Source: a virus. Taken from it: DNA of 32,368 bases. Positions 6,940 through 13,529 of this stretch are shown here, in pieces. Below the pieces are notes generated by a model, which was not told the DNA's origin, made no database searches, and worked only from the letters and a program-made list of their open reading frames with translations. The stretch lies in the IMG/VR virus record IMGVR_UViG_3300048827_000008, positions 1 to 32,368 of that record, one strand, 5' to 3'. Both the position numbers and the translations under genes were made by a program. The stretch's first letter is position 1; each line of letters starts with the position of its first letter.

Positions 6940-7150
6940 AGCGAAGCTCCAGCACTTCCACATCTCCGAGACGGTGTTCTGCTGCAATTGCGAATGCTTT
7001 TCAACATCGCGCGGATCATGCTGTTGCTGCGGCAGTCACTCGCTGTTGAACGCGGCGAACATCCTGAACCGCGACACAGTAGACGACTATGCGCGAGAGG
7101 CTGTGCTGTGGCAGTTGCGCGCACAGGATGTGGCGCGACGCAGGCCTTGA
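6932..7150 (+). CDS. small zinc-finger protein, 72 aa
   Basis: Starts at ATG 6932 inside the end of the previous gene. The protein carries CCNCE and CCCCG clusters (VFCCNCECFSTSRGSCCCCGSHSLLNAANILNR), a compact four-Cys metal site followed by a helix, then a charged tail. Similar small 'CxxC...CxxCGS..L..A.IL.R' proteins are frequent in phage early regions. Its function is unknown; nucleic-acid or host-protein binding is plausible. Confidence 0.6.
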   Translation: MIKAKLQHFHISETVFCCNCECFSTSRGSCCCCGSHSLLNAANILNRDTVDDYAREAVLWQLRAQDVARRRP

Positions 7151-7181
7151 GCACAGCCTGCGAGAAGCAGGAGGAGGCGAA

Positions 7182-7511
7182 GTGAGCAAGTATCACAACC
7201 GGCAAACGGCGGCGAGCGACGGAACTGTACTCGCCAGCCAGAAGGAGGCGCGGCGTTATGAGGAGCTTCTGCTGCTCTGGAAGATGGGCAAGATCACGAA
7301 GCCACAAACGCAAGTGCGCTACGAGTTGATCCCAGCGCAGGCCGGTGAGCGGAAAGTTGAATACGTCGCGGACTTCGTTTACTCAGAGATGCCGATAGCT
7401 AAGTGGCCCGCATCACATGTTGAGGATACAAAAGGGTTTCGCACTGAGGTTTACAAAATAAAACGCAAATTGATGCTGTACGTGCACGGCATCAGGATCG
7501 AGGAGATATGA
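7182..7511 (+). CDS. DUF1064 protein, predicted PD-(D/E)XK nuclease
   Basis: 109 residues from GTG 7182, which follows GGAGGAGGCGAA. The sequence shows the full DUF1064 layout: SKYHNRQT at the start, SQKEARRYEELLLLWKMGKI, then QVRYELIP, KVEYVADFVYSE, VEDTKGFRTEVYKIKRKLML and GIRIEEI. The VADF strand (Asp), VEDTKG (Glu/Asp-x-Lys) and following basic helix are consistent with a PD-(D/E)XK active site; the family is predicted to cut branched DNA or act as a small endonuclease. Together with the RecE-like gene it gives this early block two nucleases of the same superfamily. The stop overlaps the next start as ATGA. Confidence 0.8.
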   Translation: MSKYHNRQTAASDGTVLASQKEARRYEELLLLWKMGKITKPQTQVRYELIPAQAGERKVEYVADFVYSEMPIAKWPASHVEDTKGFRTEVYKIKRKLMLYVHGIRIEEI

Positions 7512-7834
7512 CCGACGAAGAGAGAGCAATCGACGTGGCAGCCGCAACGCCGCGCGTGAACGCGATCCTGCATCCGAACGGCGCAGCGATAACCAATGTG
7601 GCTCCCTACGAAGCGCCACAGACCGCCCCCAAGCCCCCGCGCGCCCCGCGGAGTGACAAGGGCACTCACAGGCCGCCGGGGCCGCCCAAGCCCCATCCGG
7701 CCGGGAAGCTGTCGAGGGAGCAGGTGGATGAACTTGAGGTCAGGCGTGGGACCATGCAGGAAGCCGAGACAGCATATCTTGCCGCGCATAAGGCGTATTT
7801 TGACTATCTTGAGGAAATCACCGCCAAGGGCTAA
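7508..7834 (+). CDS. Pro/Ala-rich protein of unknown function, 108 aa
   Basis: The start overlaps the DUF1064 stop as ATGA. Residues 33-67 are Pro-rich and probably disordered. The last 40 residues form a charged helix (SREQVDELEVRRGTMQEAETAYLAAHKAYFDYLEEI). It is the last intact plus-strand gene before the convergent junction. No family is recognised. Confidence 0.55.
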   Translation: MTDEERAIDVAAATPRVNAILHPNGAAITNVAPYEAPQTAPKPPRAPRSDKGTHRPPGPPKPHPAGKLSREQVDELEVRRGTMQEAETAYLAAHKAYFDYLEEITAKG

Positions 7835-7866
7835 AACGCGGGTGGGCAGCACGCGACGTTTAATCG

Positions 7867-7880
7867 GTAAATCGATTTAC
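7867..7880. repeat. 14-bp perfect palindrome in the convergent junction
   Basis: GTAAATCGATTTAC reads the same on both strands and lies in the 146-base non-coding gap between the last early gene and the late-operon end. A dyad of this size could be a regulator site, but no partner copy was noticed. A second dyad, a 6-bp stem with a 3-nt loop, lies at 7897-7911 and has no T-run on either strand, so it is not an obvious terminator. Confidence 0.4.
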
Positions 7881-7928
7881 GTGTTTGAGCGTAACGGCAC
7901 CGGCCCGGTGCAGGATGGAGGGGGGAGG

Positions 7929-8021
7929 ATGCGGCCTTACTACGAGCACGCGGGAATCTCCGGCGTGTGCCGTCCGGTTGTCAATCTCCGGCCTCGGGAT
8001 GGGGCTGTCTCTCGTAGATAG
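7929..8021 (+). pseudogene. possible remnant of a DNA methyltransferase start
   Basis: A 30-codon frame with a very strong binding site (GGAGGGGGGAGG directly before the ATG) begins MRPYYEHAGIS. This resembles the first residues of phage DNA methyltransferases (typically xPYYxxxGI-x-IYHGDC), but the similarity stops after about 11 residues and no catalytic motif follows. The 3' part overlaps the opposing membrane-protein gene. The reading is a truncated gene left at the junction of the two operons; the similarity is short and may be chance. Confidence 0.3.
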
Positions 8022-8229
8022 CCCTGGCAGTCGCGTAGCCTTCTCTGAAGGCTTTCAACATTCCAACTTCAGTTGTAAGAGCGGTTATGTCTCGCGTGTG
8101 ATCATTGAGCTGCTGGTCATGTGCGGAGATACGCTTAATGCACTCGTGCAGACTGGCCGTGAGACCACCGGCAAAGAAAACGCAGATTATAACCGAAACG
8201 ATCGTTGGTCCCCATGCCGCCCAGTTCAT
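7981..8229 (-). CDS. small single-span membrane protein, candidate lysis accessory
   Basis: 82 residues; the start follows GGAGGAAAGGGAAG. One hydrophobic helix near the N-terminus (AAWGPTIVSVIICVFFAGGLTASL) is followed by a polar heptad-like helix (CIKRISAHDQQLNDHTRDITALTTEVGMLKAFREGYATAR). This 'NWAAWGP + TM + coiled coil' layout resembles small phage membrane proteins encoded near lysis genes (holin-like or XhlA-like). It is the last gene of the late operon, a common place for lysis functions, but no endolysin is visible nearby, so the role is unproven. Confidence 0.6.
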   Translation of the reverse strand: MNWAAWGPTIVSVIICVFFAGGLTASLHECIKRISAHDQQLNDHTRDITALTTEVGMLKAFREGYATARAIYERQPHPEAGD

Positions 8230-8257
8230 TATTCTTCCCTTTCCTCCGCAGATTAGA

Positions 8258-8266
8258 TGCTATACT
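8258..8266 (+). promoter_or_regulatory. candidate extended -10 promoter
   Basis: TGCTATACT fits the extended -10 pattern TGnTATAnT on the plus strand, against the direction of the surrounding late genes. No good -35 hexamer is seen 16-18 bases upstream, which extended -10 promoters can tolerate. Transcription would start near 8273 and meet the terminator at 8306-8335. Confidence 0.3.
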
Positions 8267-8305
8267 GGTTCCACAACACCGCAGATTCAAATTGGAAAAT
8301 GGCTT

Positions 8306-8335
8306 GGCGTCCGGGAAACCGGGGGCCTTCTTTTT
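8306..8335 (+). terminator. rho-independent-type terminator, plus strand
   Basis: A 9-bp stem (8306-8314 with 8319-8327; one mismatch and one G-T pair) closes a GAAA tetraloop and is followed by TTCTTTTT. This is a good intrinsic terminator for plus-strand transcription. It could stop early transcripts that run past 8 kb into the late operon, or end a short RNA from the candidate promoter at 8258. On the minus strand no T-run follows the stem. Confidence 0.6.
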
Positions 8336-8337
8336 GC

Positions 8338-8850
8338 TTATTTCCTCTCGATCTTCAGCTTTACGTTCAAGGCCAGCGTGGGCACATTCGGCGCTTGCGG
8401 CTTGTCCACCGCCGCACTCGTCGGCGCATTTGCCGCCGGTGTTGCAGGTGCCAATGCCGTTACCGCTGAAGCCCTGCTGACAACCCAGAGAACGCCGCTA
8501 CAGGTCTGCCCCGAGGCCGCCGTGCAGGTCCACGATAACTGCACTTTGCCAGTAGCTCCGCCTGTGACTGGGCCAACGACGTTTGACCAGGAGCCGTACT
8601 GCGCCGAGGTTGATCCCGAAGCTGGGAGGTAGCCTTGAACGACATACCCGACTTGGCCGCTGGGCGTGTCGGTGTAGTTGAGGCTCGTCGTCGGAGGCGT
8701 GCTGGACCCTACCGCATTCAGGGGCGTGTAGTTTCCGTTGCCAGCCGCGGGAAGCGTGGTCACGGGGGGCGTCACGGGAACCTGCCCATGACAACCGGCA
8801 GAAATCCCTAGAACTGCGATACAGGCGAGAAGTGCGAGAGTGCGTTTCAT
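8338..8850 (-). CDS. predicted phage-encoded lipoprotein
   Basis: 170 residues; the start follows AAGGAGAATCAT. The N-terminus (MKRTLALLACIAVLGISAGC) is a signal peptide ending in a lipobox-like ISAGC with C20 as the probable lipidated residue. His at +2, rather than Asp, would favour outer-membrane sorting in Gram-negative hosts. The Ser at -3 is less usual, so this is not certain. The rest is Thr/Pro/Gly-rich with a beta-sandwich-like middle (GQVGYVVQGYLP, KVQLSWTC, GVLWVVSR) and two further Cys. It could be a surface lipoprotein of the superinfection-exclusion type (such as T5 Llp), a guess from location and signal only. Confidence 0.65.
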   Translation of the reverse strand: MKRTLALLACIAVLGISAGCHGQVPVTPPVTTLPAAGNGNYTPLNAVGSSTPPTTSLNYTDTPSGQVGYVVQGYLPASGSTSAQYGSWSNVVGPVTGGATGKVQLSWTCTAASGQTCSGVLWVVSRASAVTALAPATPAANAPTSAAVDKPQAPNVPTLALNVKLKIERK

Positions 8851-8863
8851 ATGATTCTCCTTT

Positions 8864-10480
8864 TTAGAGTGGGGCCATCATTAGCACAGCCGTTCCTGGT
8901 GCGGATGGCGGGGGTGGCGTGCTTCCGTAATTGTAGGCGCCTACTGTCCATGCGCCGCTCGATGGACGAGTCGCGCCGGTGATGTCTGAGTTTAGCGCGG
9001 TGATGCCCAGAGAGGTCAGGTTGGCTCCGTTGCCTATTGTGACAGACCCCGTTTGAGGAACGCCGCTTGAATTCAACCCGGCGCTGGTCGCATAAGCCGA
9101 AGGACTAGCGTCTTGCCCGGTCTGCGATTGCCACGTCGAGAACGATCCTTGCCAGCCGTGCGAGGCGTAGTTCCAGCAATCGTTTCCTCCGGAAGTGCAG
9201 TTTCCTGGTCCGGCCGCATAGATGTTGTTGTGCAGGCCGCCGGATATAAAGGAACCGCCGTTCGCGGCATACAATCCTTGACCGCAGCCGCTGACCACGT
9301 TGTTGATGAAGGTCACGTTTGGAGAGCTTGACGTGCCAACTCCTACATCGCCATTGCTCCCATTCGTACACATAACGGTGTTGTTGAACCACTTCCCCCC
9401 GCCATCCTGTCCGGTTGTTATGAGGCCATCGTTTACAGGACCGACGCCAGTATCAATAAGCGTGTTGTTGTAGCCGAAGACATTCGTGGTTCCTCCACCG
9501 TTGGCCTCGATGAAGATGTGGGCGGTCGCGTTAGCTCCCATGTTGCCGCCGAACTTGTTGTTGTAAATCCAGACCCCGGTGATTGGGTCCGTTCCGCTAT
9601 CTCCGTCGCCCCAGATATGGATGCCGTCGTGGTGCCAGATATCAGCGGTAGTATCCCAGTTCGCATAATCGTGGATATAGTTGCCGTAGATGTAGACATT
9701 TTCGAGCGTCTGCGAAGCCGAAGGCCCACCCAGAGCGATGCCGTGATCCACATTGTAAATTTGATTGTTGGCGATGGTCACCCCGTTCGATGGCCCGCTA
9801 TCGTACTGGAGCGAGATGCACCAGGAAACGTCGTGCATGAAGTTGTTCTGAATCACCCAACCTGAAATATTCCCGTGCTCGTACATGCACGTTCCGCCGC
9901 CCCCGCTCGGAACGTTCGGCGCGGTGACGTACATATCGATGATCGACAAGCCCTCGACGGTGATATTTGTCGAGTTGGTACCACCTTCGATGGCATTGCT
10001 GTCATCGTGCAACGTGCAAGGCCCGCCAAGGCAGGTCGCCCCGGAGTCCCCGGTTAGAGTTGCTTCGATGATCCCGCCGTCGCCGCCTGCGGAGGTCCCC
10101 TGGCCATCAATGGTGATGTAACTATTACCGCCAAGGTCGATGGCTCCGCTGGTCCCGTTGGGAGGCCACTCGGGGGAAGCGAACACCGTTCCGAGCGGTA
10201 TGCGGATAATGATTGGATGGCCGCTGGTCCCTGAGTTATTGAGCTGAATGGCCGTAGTGTTCTGGGCTACGGAGAATGAGCCGCAGAAGATATTGATGTC
10301 ATCCGGGGCAACTGACGACAACGCATTGAAGGTGGCAAGAGAAATCGCTGTTTGCCCAGTGCATATAGCTGGACTACCGCTGCTGTAGGTGCCAGCCGTC
10401 TGCGCCACATAGCGGGTTGTGGCGTGTGCCGTGACAGCAAGCATCAGAACCGCGAGTGCTGCGTAGATGCGTTTCATCAT
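8864..10480 (-). CDS. exported right-handed beta-helix protein, spike or depolymerase-like
   Basis: 538 residues from ATG 10480, seven bases after GAGGAG; upstream in-frame ATGs lie in or too close to that site. The signal peptide is clear (MKRIYAALAVLMLAVTAHA, then TTRYVAQ). After it comes a long run of short strands with Asn/Gly turns (GNSYITIDGQG, NITVEGLSIIDM, GVTIANNQIYNVDHGIAL, NVYIYGNYIHDY, GVWIYNNKFGG, NVTFINNVVSG), the pattern of a pectate-lyase-like parallel beta-helix. Such folds bind or cleave polysaccharides in phage spikes and secreted lyases. Catalytic residues cannot be assigned. The signal-peptide region is duplicated at 13447-13529. The gene is 13 bases from the lipoprotein gene. 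Confidence 0.75.
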   Translation of the reverse strand: MMKRIYAALAVLMLAVTAHATTRYVAQTAGTYSSGSPAICTGQTAISLATFNALSSVAPDDINIFCGSFSVAQNTTAIQLNNSGTSGHPIIIRIPLGTVFASPEWPPNGTSGAIDLGGNSYITIDGQGTSAGGDGGIIEATLTGDSGATCLGGPCTLHDDSNAIEGGTNSTNITVEGLSIIDMYVTAPNVPSGGGGTCMYEHGNISGWVIQNNFMHDVSWCISLQYDSGPSNGVTIANNQIYNVDHGIALGGPSASQTLENVYIYGNYIHDYANWDTTADIWHHDGIHIWGDGDSGTDPITGVWIYNNKFGGNMGANATAHIFIEANGGGTTNVFGYNNTLIDTGVGPVNDGLITTGQDGGGKWFNNTVMCTNGSNGDVGVGTSSSPNVTFINNVVSGCGQGLYAANGGSFISGGLHNNIYAAGPGNCTSGGNDCWNYASHGWQGSFSTWQSQTGQDASPSAYATSAGLNSSGVPQTGSVTIGNGANLTSLGITALNSDITGATRPSSGAWTVGAYNYGSTPPPPSAPGTAVLMMAPL

Positions 10481-10524
10481 TTTCATTCTCCTCATCCCCG
10501 CAGGGCGTTAGCACGTCGAGCAGA

Positions 10525-10638
10525 TCAGGATTCCCCTGCGAAGCGGCAAGTAGTTTCTGCAACGAGATGGCCGAAACCACCTTGCCCAAGGGCGATTACA
10601 AATCGAAGCTCTTTTTTATTTTCAAACGAGTTGGTCAT
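10525..10638 (-). CDS. small protein, 37 aa
   Basis: Its ATG overlaps the stop of the preceding small ORF as ATGA. The product starts MTNSFENKKELRFVIALGQGGFG, recalling short phage proteins next to tail-fibre genes that begin with 'FENKRELRF.I.LG.G.FG', but it stops sooner than I would expect. A second minus-strand frame across the same region (10578 onward) also looks partly coding, so an indel may have split a longer gene. Support is moderate. Confidence 0.4.
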   Translation of the reverse strand: MTNSFENKKELRFVIALGQGGFGHLVAETTCRFAGES

Positions 10639-10724
10639 CTTGGATCACGCGGAATTTTGGCATAGAATATCACCGGCGCGAAAATCATTCCGAGATAAGC
10701 GAGAAAAATCAAAAGATCGTGCAT
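10635..10724 (-). CDS. small membrane protein, 29 aa
   Basis: Reads MHDLLIFLAYLGMIFAPVIF then YAKIPRDPR: one transmembrane helix with a basic tail. GGATGGAATGAA lies just before the ATG. It lies in the gap between the tail-spike gene and the beta-helix gene and is coupled by ATGA to the next small ORF. Upstream, a 10-codon ORF (10765-10797) has a good AAGGA site but is too short to call. No other content is seen in 10725-10844. Confidence 0.45.
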   Translation of the reverse strand: MHDLLIFLAYLGMIFAPVIFYAKIPRDPR

Positions 10725-10844
10725 TTCATTCCATCCGTTCAAGCACCGTAGATGAACAACCTGATTACCTGTGAACTGCCGTGATTGCGAATTTCATGTT
10801 GTCCTTTCGTGCTGCGTGGCCCACTCCCACTATATGCGCGGAGG

Positions 10845-13364
10845 CTAAAAACAATGCGCTGTAATCGTCGTTTCGTTTATTCCAAGCAGCCCAAAAACGA
10901 TGCTGCCATTGTGCGCCCCCGTTGGCGTTGTAACTATGCCTACCGCCCCATTTGCGACGCAGTAACCCTGATTTAATGCAGTTGGAAACGTGATTGTGCA
11001 AGATGTTGCCCCGGCTGTAATTCCGGTAACTTGAAAAGCGTTTTTGTTCCCAGTTACAACGCCGCTGTTACAAGCAGATGAATAAGGGGAACTTGTGCTT
11101 GAAATAGAGTAGCTGTAAAAGTTCGAATCGCCTCCCCCCGATAGTCCGCCGCCAAGCTCAACATTCCAAGTTGAAGAGTTAATGCATAACACGCTTTGAC
11201 TAGAATTGGATCGTGTGAAGTTTGTCGTGCAAGCGCCATTCGTTCCAGGCGTGATCGTTCCTCCCGGCCAGTTCAAGACTCCCGTGAGAGTCCCCCCACC
11301 AATAGGAAGATACGGTAGACCTCCAGATGTCGCACCTTGACTGCAAGCTCCTCCAGCGGGACAAAACCAAAGGTCTGAGGGGATTGAGCCGCTAATTTGT
11401 GAAGCTCCTAAGCTGGCAGAGTTGCCTTGTACAGTGAACCCTAAAGCTGTAGTTGACCCAAAATCAATTACTTTTTGATTGGTGTAGCTTGGGGCGTAAT
11501 AGATGCTGTTCCCCACAAATACTCCACCAAAACTTCCGTTCTCCCCATTCTTATAGAGCGTCGTTCCAGGCGTCAATGTTGCCATTACACTCATCACTAG
11601 GCCCGAAGGATGAAGCGTAAACCACGCCCCCGTTGCGCCGGGAGTAGCCGAATCACCCACCCATGTTCCATTTCCAATCACGAGATTAGCTTGGACATTT
11701 CCTGTGGTATACGTGATGGCGCACGGATTGCCATTTTGAAGAGCCTCAAATGTTACATGGTCGAAAGTCCATGACGTACCGGGATCAAGCACCCCGCAAG
11801 TTGTCAGCGCATTAAATGTTGTGTTTGCTACCTTTACCACGTTACTGTAACTGCCGGAGACATACCCGGTAATTCCATATCCCGCGCTTTGAAGCACCAT
11901 ATCGCTAATTGTGTCGTCAGCAGTTGCATTCAGCGAGATAAGAGCAGAAGCGCCGTACTGTCCGTTACCTTCAATAGCTCCTTTTTCCAGCAATAGATTC
12001 TGGCTCCCATCTCCGTTGATAAGCACACCAGTAAAAGACGCGTTATTGTAAGTGATCGCAAGTCCCTCACTCTTAAATCCGAGGGTTGTTCCTAGATTTA
12101 AGAAGGGTGCAGTTATGCCCGTATAGCGCAGTTCTGAAGTAATTTGGCCCTTTCCACCTTGGCCCTTGAAAATAATATCGCTCCTGCCTGACAGATTTAT
12201 CTGCGTGGGGGTTGCACACACTCCAGAAGGAAATACAATCTCCCCGCCTGCTGAGGGAAGTGCCGCGATAGCTGCGGCAATAGCGGCAGCATCATTTGTG
12301 CCCCCACAAAGTAACGAGACAACTTGGGGGCTCGCGACGGTGCCTGGGAACGTGCTTACCTGAGAACTTGTGCCGAGCGTACCGGTCTGCGTTACGCCTG
12401 TGATGTTCAGGTTCGCCCCGGCTGCGGTGGTCGCGCCCGTGCCGCCCGACGCCGGAAGCAATGGCGATCCAAGCGTCTCACTGCCAGCCACGACATTGCC
12501 TGAGAACGATGCGCTAGTGCCGGTGAGTGCGCCGGTCAGCGTTCCGCCAGTGAGGGGAAGTTTCGTCGGGTCTGTGGCAGTTCCCGCACTAGTCGCATAG
12601 GTGGCTGTGGCCGCGTTGCCTGTGGTGTTGGCTGCGTTGTTTGGTATGTCGCCGGAAAGCAGTGTGGGCAACTGCGCGTGAGGCAATGTGCCAGTGGTCA
12701 AGTCTGAAGCGGAAACTGTGACGTTGCTGCTTAATGCGTGGCCGTTAACCGTTGTTGCGGTTGAGACCGCGCCAAGGTTCACCAGCGCCCCGGCTGCGGT
12801 GGTCGCGCCTGTGCAGCCGTTGGGGATCAAATTACCAAGTGTGCAACCCGCCCCAGCCGTTCCCGCCGGAAGATCGGCAAGGACTAAAGCTCTAAATAAT
12901 GGAGACTGAGAAGTACCACCAGGGGGTCCAGCATAGACGACGTTGGCAGGTTCGGGTCCATACAGTGTCGCACTTTGCTCTTGATCGATCTCCGTCAGCT
13001 TGTCCAGGCCATTCTCGAAACTCTTCATCGGGACCGGCATGTTGTCCGTGAAAACGCTAGCTTGAGTCACGGGCGTAGTGCGTTCAATCATCAGAGTCCC
13101 AGATGCGCAGGCTGTGTTGAGAGTTACTGATCCTCCATTGGATGGGTTGTTATTCACGGCCACTACGGAATAAGTTGAGGGCGACAACACAGTGCCCGCC
13201 TGAGTTACGGTGATCGCTGTCGCAGCGGAGTAAGAAAATGGGATCGGGTAGGGGCCCACGCTGCCACTGCAAGTGTAGGACACGCTAGTACTCTGCGTCG
13301 TAACCGTAGCGCGTGCCCACGCGCTCGCCAGAATCAAGACCATCAGTAGAAAGATTCTCTTCAT
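10845..13364 (-). CDS. tail spike/fibre with T7 gp17-like anchor and a signal peptide
   Basis: 839 residues from ATG 13364, after GGTGAGGGAT; a GTG nine bases upstream lies within that site. Residues 1-19 form a Sec signal peptide (MKRIFLLMVLILASAWARA). Residues 25-131 match the tail-fibre N-terminal domain of T7 gp17 (VGPYPIPFSYSAATAITV, SPSTYSVV, GTLMIERTTPVTQ, NGLDKLTEIDQEQ), which attaches fibres to the tail. A low-complexity shaft (132-340) contains two copies of TGATTAAGA. A pectate-lyase-like beta-helix follows (about 349-650, starting NDAAAIAAAIAALPSAGGEIVFPSG). The Cys-containing C-terminal domain begins near 690. Role: receptor binding and perhaps polysaccharide degradation. The signal peptide on a virion fibre is highly unusual. 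Confidence 0.8.
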   Translation of the reverse strand: MKRIFLLMVLILASAWARATVTTQSTSVSYTCSGSVGPYPIPFSYSAATAITVTQAGTVLSPSTYSVVAVNNNPSNGGSVTLNTACASGTLMIERTTPVTQASVFTDNMPVPMKSFENGLDKLTEIDQEQSATLYGPEPANVVYAGPPGGTSQSPLFRALVLADLPAGTAGAGCTLGNLIPNGCTGATTAAGALVNLGAVSTATTVNGHALSSNVTVSASDLTTGTLPHAQLPTLLSGDIPNNAANTTGNAATATYATSAGTATDPTKLPLTGGTLTGALTGTSASFSGNVVAGSETLGSPLLPASGGTGATTAAGANLNITGVTQTGTLGTSSQVSTFPGTVASPQVVSLLCGGTNDAAAIAAAIAALPSAGGEIVFPSGVCATPTQINLSGRSDIIFKGQGGKGQITSELRYTGITAPFLNLGTTLGFKSEGLAITYNNASFTGVLINGDGSQNLLLEKGAIEGNGQYGASALISLNATADDTISDMVLQSAGYGITGYVSGSYSNVVKVANTTFNALTTCGVLDPGTSWTFDHVTFEALQNGNPCAITYTTGNVQANLVIGNGTWVGDSATPGATGAWFTLHPSGLVMSVMATLTPGTTLYKNGENGSFGGVFVGNSIYYAPSYTNQKVIDFGSTTALGFTVQGNSASLGASQISGSIPSDLWFCPAGGACSQGATSGGLPYLPIGGGTLTGVLNWPGGTITPGTNGACTTNFTRSNSSQSVLCINSSTWNVELGGGLSGGGDSNFYSYSISSTSSPYSSACNSGVVTGNKNAFQVTGITAGATSCTITFPTALNQGYCVANGAVGIVTTPTGAHNGSIVFGLLGINETTITAHCF
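12415..12437. repeat. 23-bp direct repeat, copy 1 (copy 2 at 12787-12809)
   Basis: An identical 23-base stretch occurs at 12415-12437 and 12787-12809, 372 bases apart, inside the spike shaft. Both copies encode the TGATTAAGA motif, followed by similar residues. It could allow recombination that shortens or lengthens the shaft. Confidence 0.7.
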
Positions 13365-13418
13365 ATCCCTCACCCCCGCCCCGCAGGGCGTCGGTCGATC
13401 ACTAATCAGTCGGGCACG

Positions 13419-13529
13419 TCACCGAGGTCGGAACCACAAGACCCCCGCCGTCTGCGCCACGTAGCGGGTCGTGGCGTGCGCTGCCACGGCAAGCATCAGA
13501 ACCGCGAGTGCTGTGTAAATGCGTTTCAT
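13419..13529 (-). pseudogene. truncated copy of the beta-helix gene start
   Basis: A 36-codon ORF whose first 29 residues (MKRIYTALAVLMLAVAAHA, then TTRYVAQTAG) are nearly identical to the N-terminus of the beta-helix protein encoded at 8864-10480; the last seven (VLWFRPR) are unrelated. Its ATG overlaps the stop of the upstream gene as ATGA, so it would be translated and could produce a cleaved signal peptide and a tiny fragment. It looks like the leftover 5' end of an exported gene after recombination replaced the rest with the tail-spike gene. Confidence 0.65.
13447..13529. repeat. 83-bp imperfect direct repeat of 10395-10477
   Basis: Bases 13447-13529 match 10395-10477 over 83 positions with about 9 differences by eye. 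Both copies encode a signal peptide and the residues TTRYVAQTAG. In addition, a 13-base sequence (CCCCGCAGGGCGT) is shared exactly at 10496-10508 and 13379-13391, upstream of the beta-helix and spike genes respectively. Confidence 0.75.

Noticed and set aside
7897-7911. 6-bp stem-loop between the convergent operons, tested as a terminator
   Set aside because: No T-run follows on either strand, so it is not an intrinsic terminator by sequence; kept only as a note.
7835-8864. Endolysin gene at the end of the late operon
   Set aside because: No frame in this region shows lysozyme, amidase or peptidase motifs; only a membrane protein and a lipoprotein are present.
10600-10625. T-rich stretch tested as a plus-strand terminator
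   Set aside because: The only upstream stem is about 4 bp, too weak to call.
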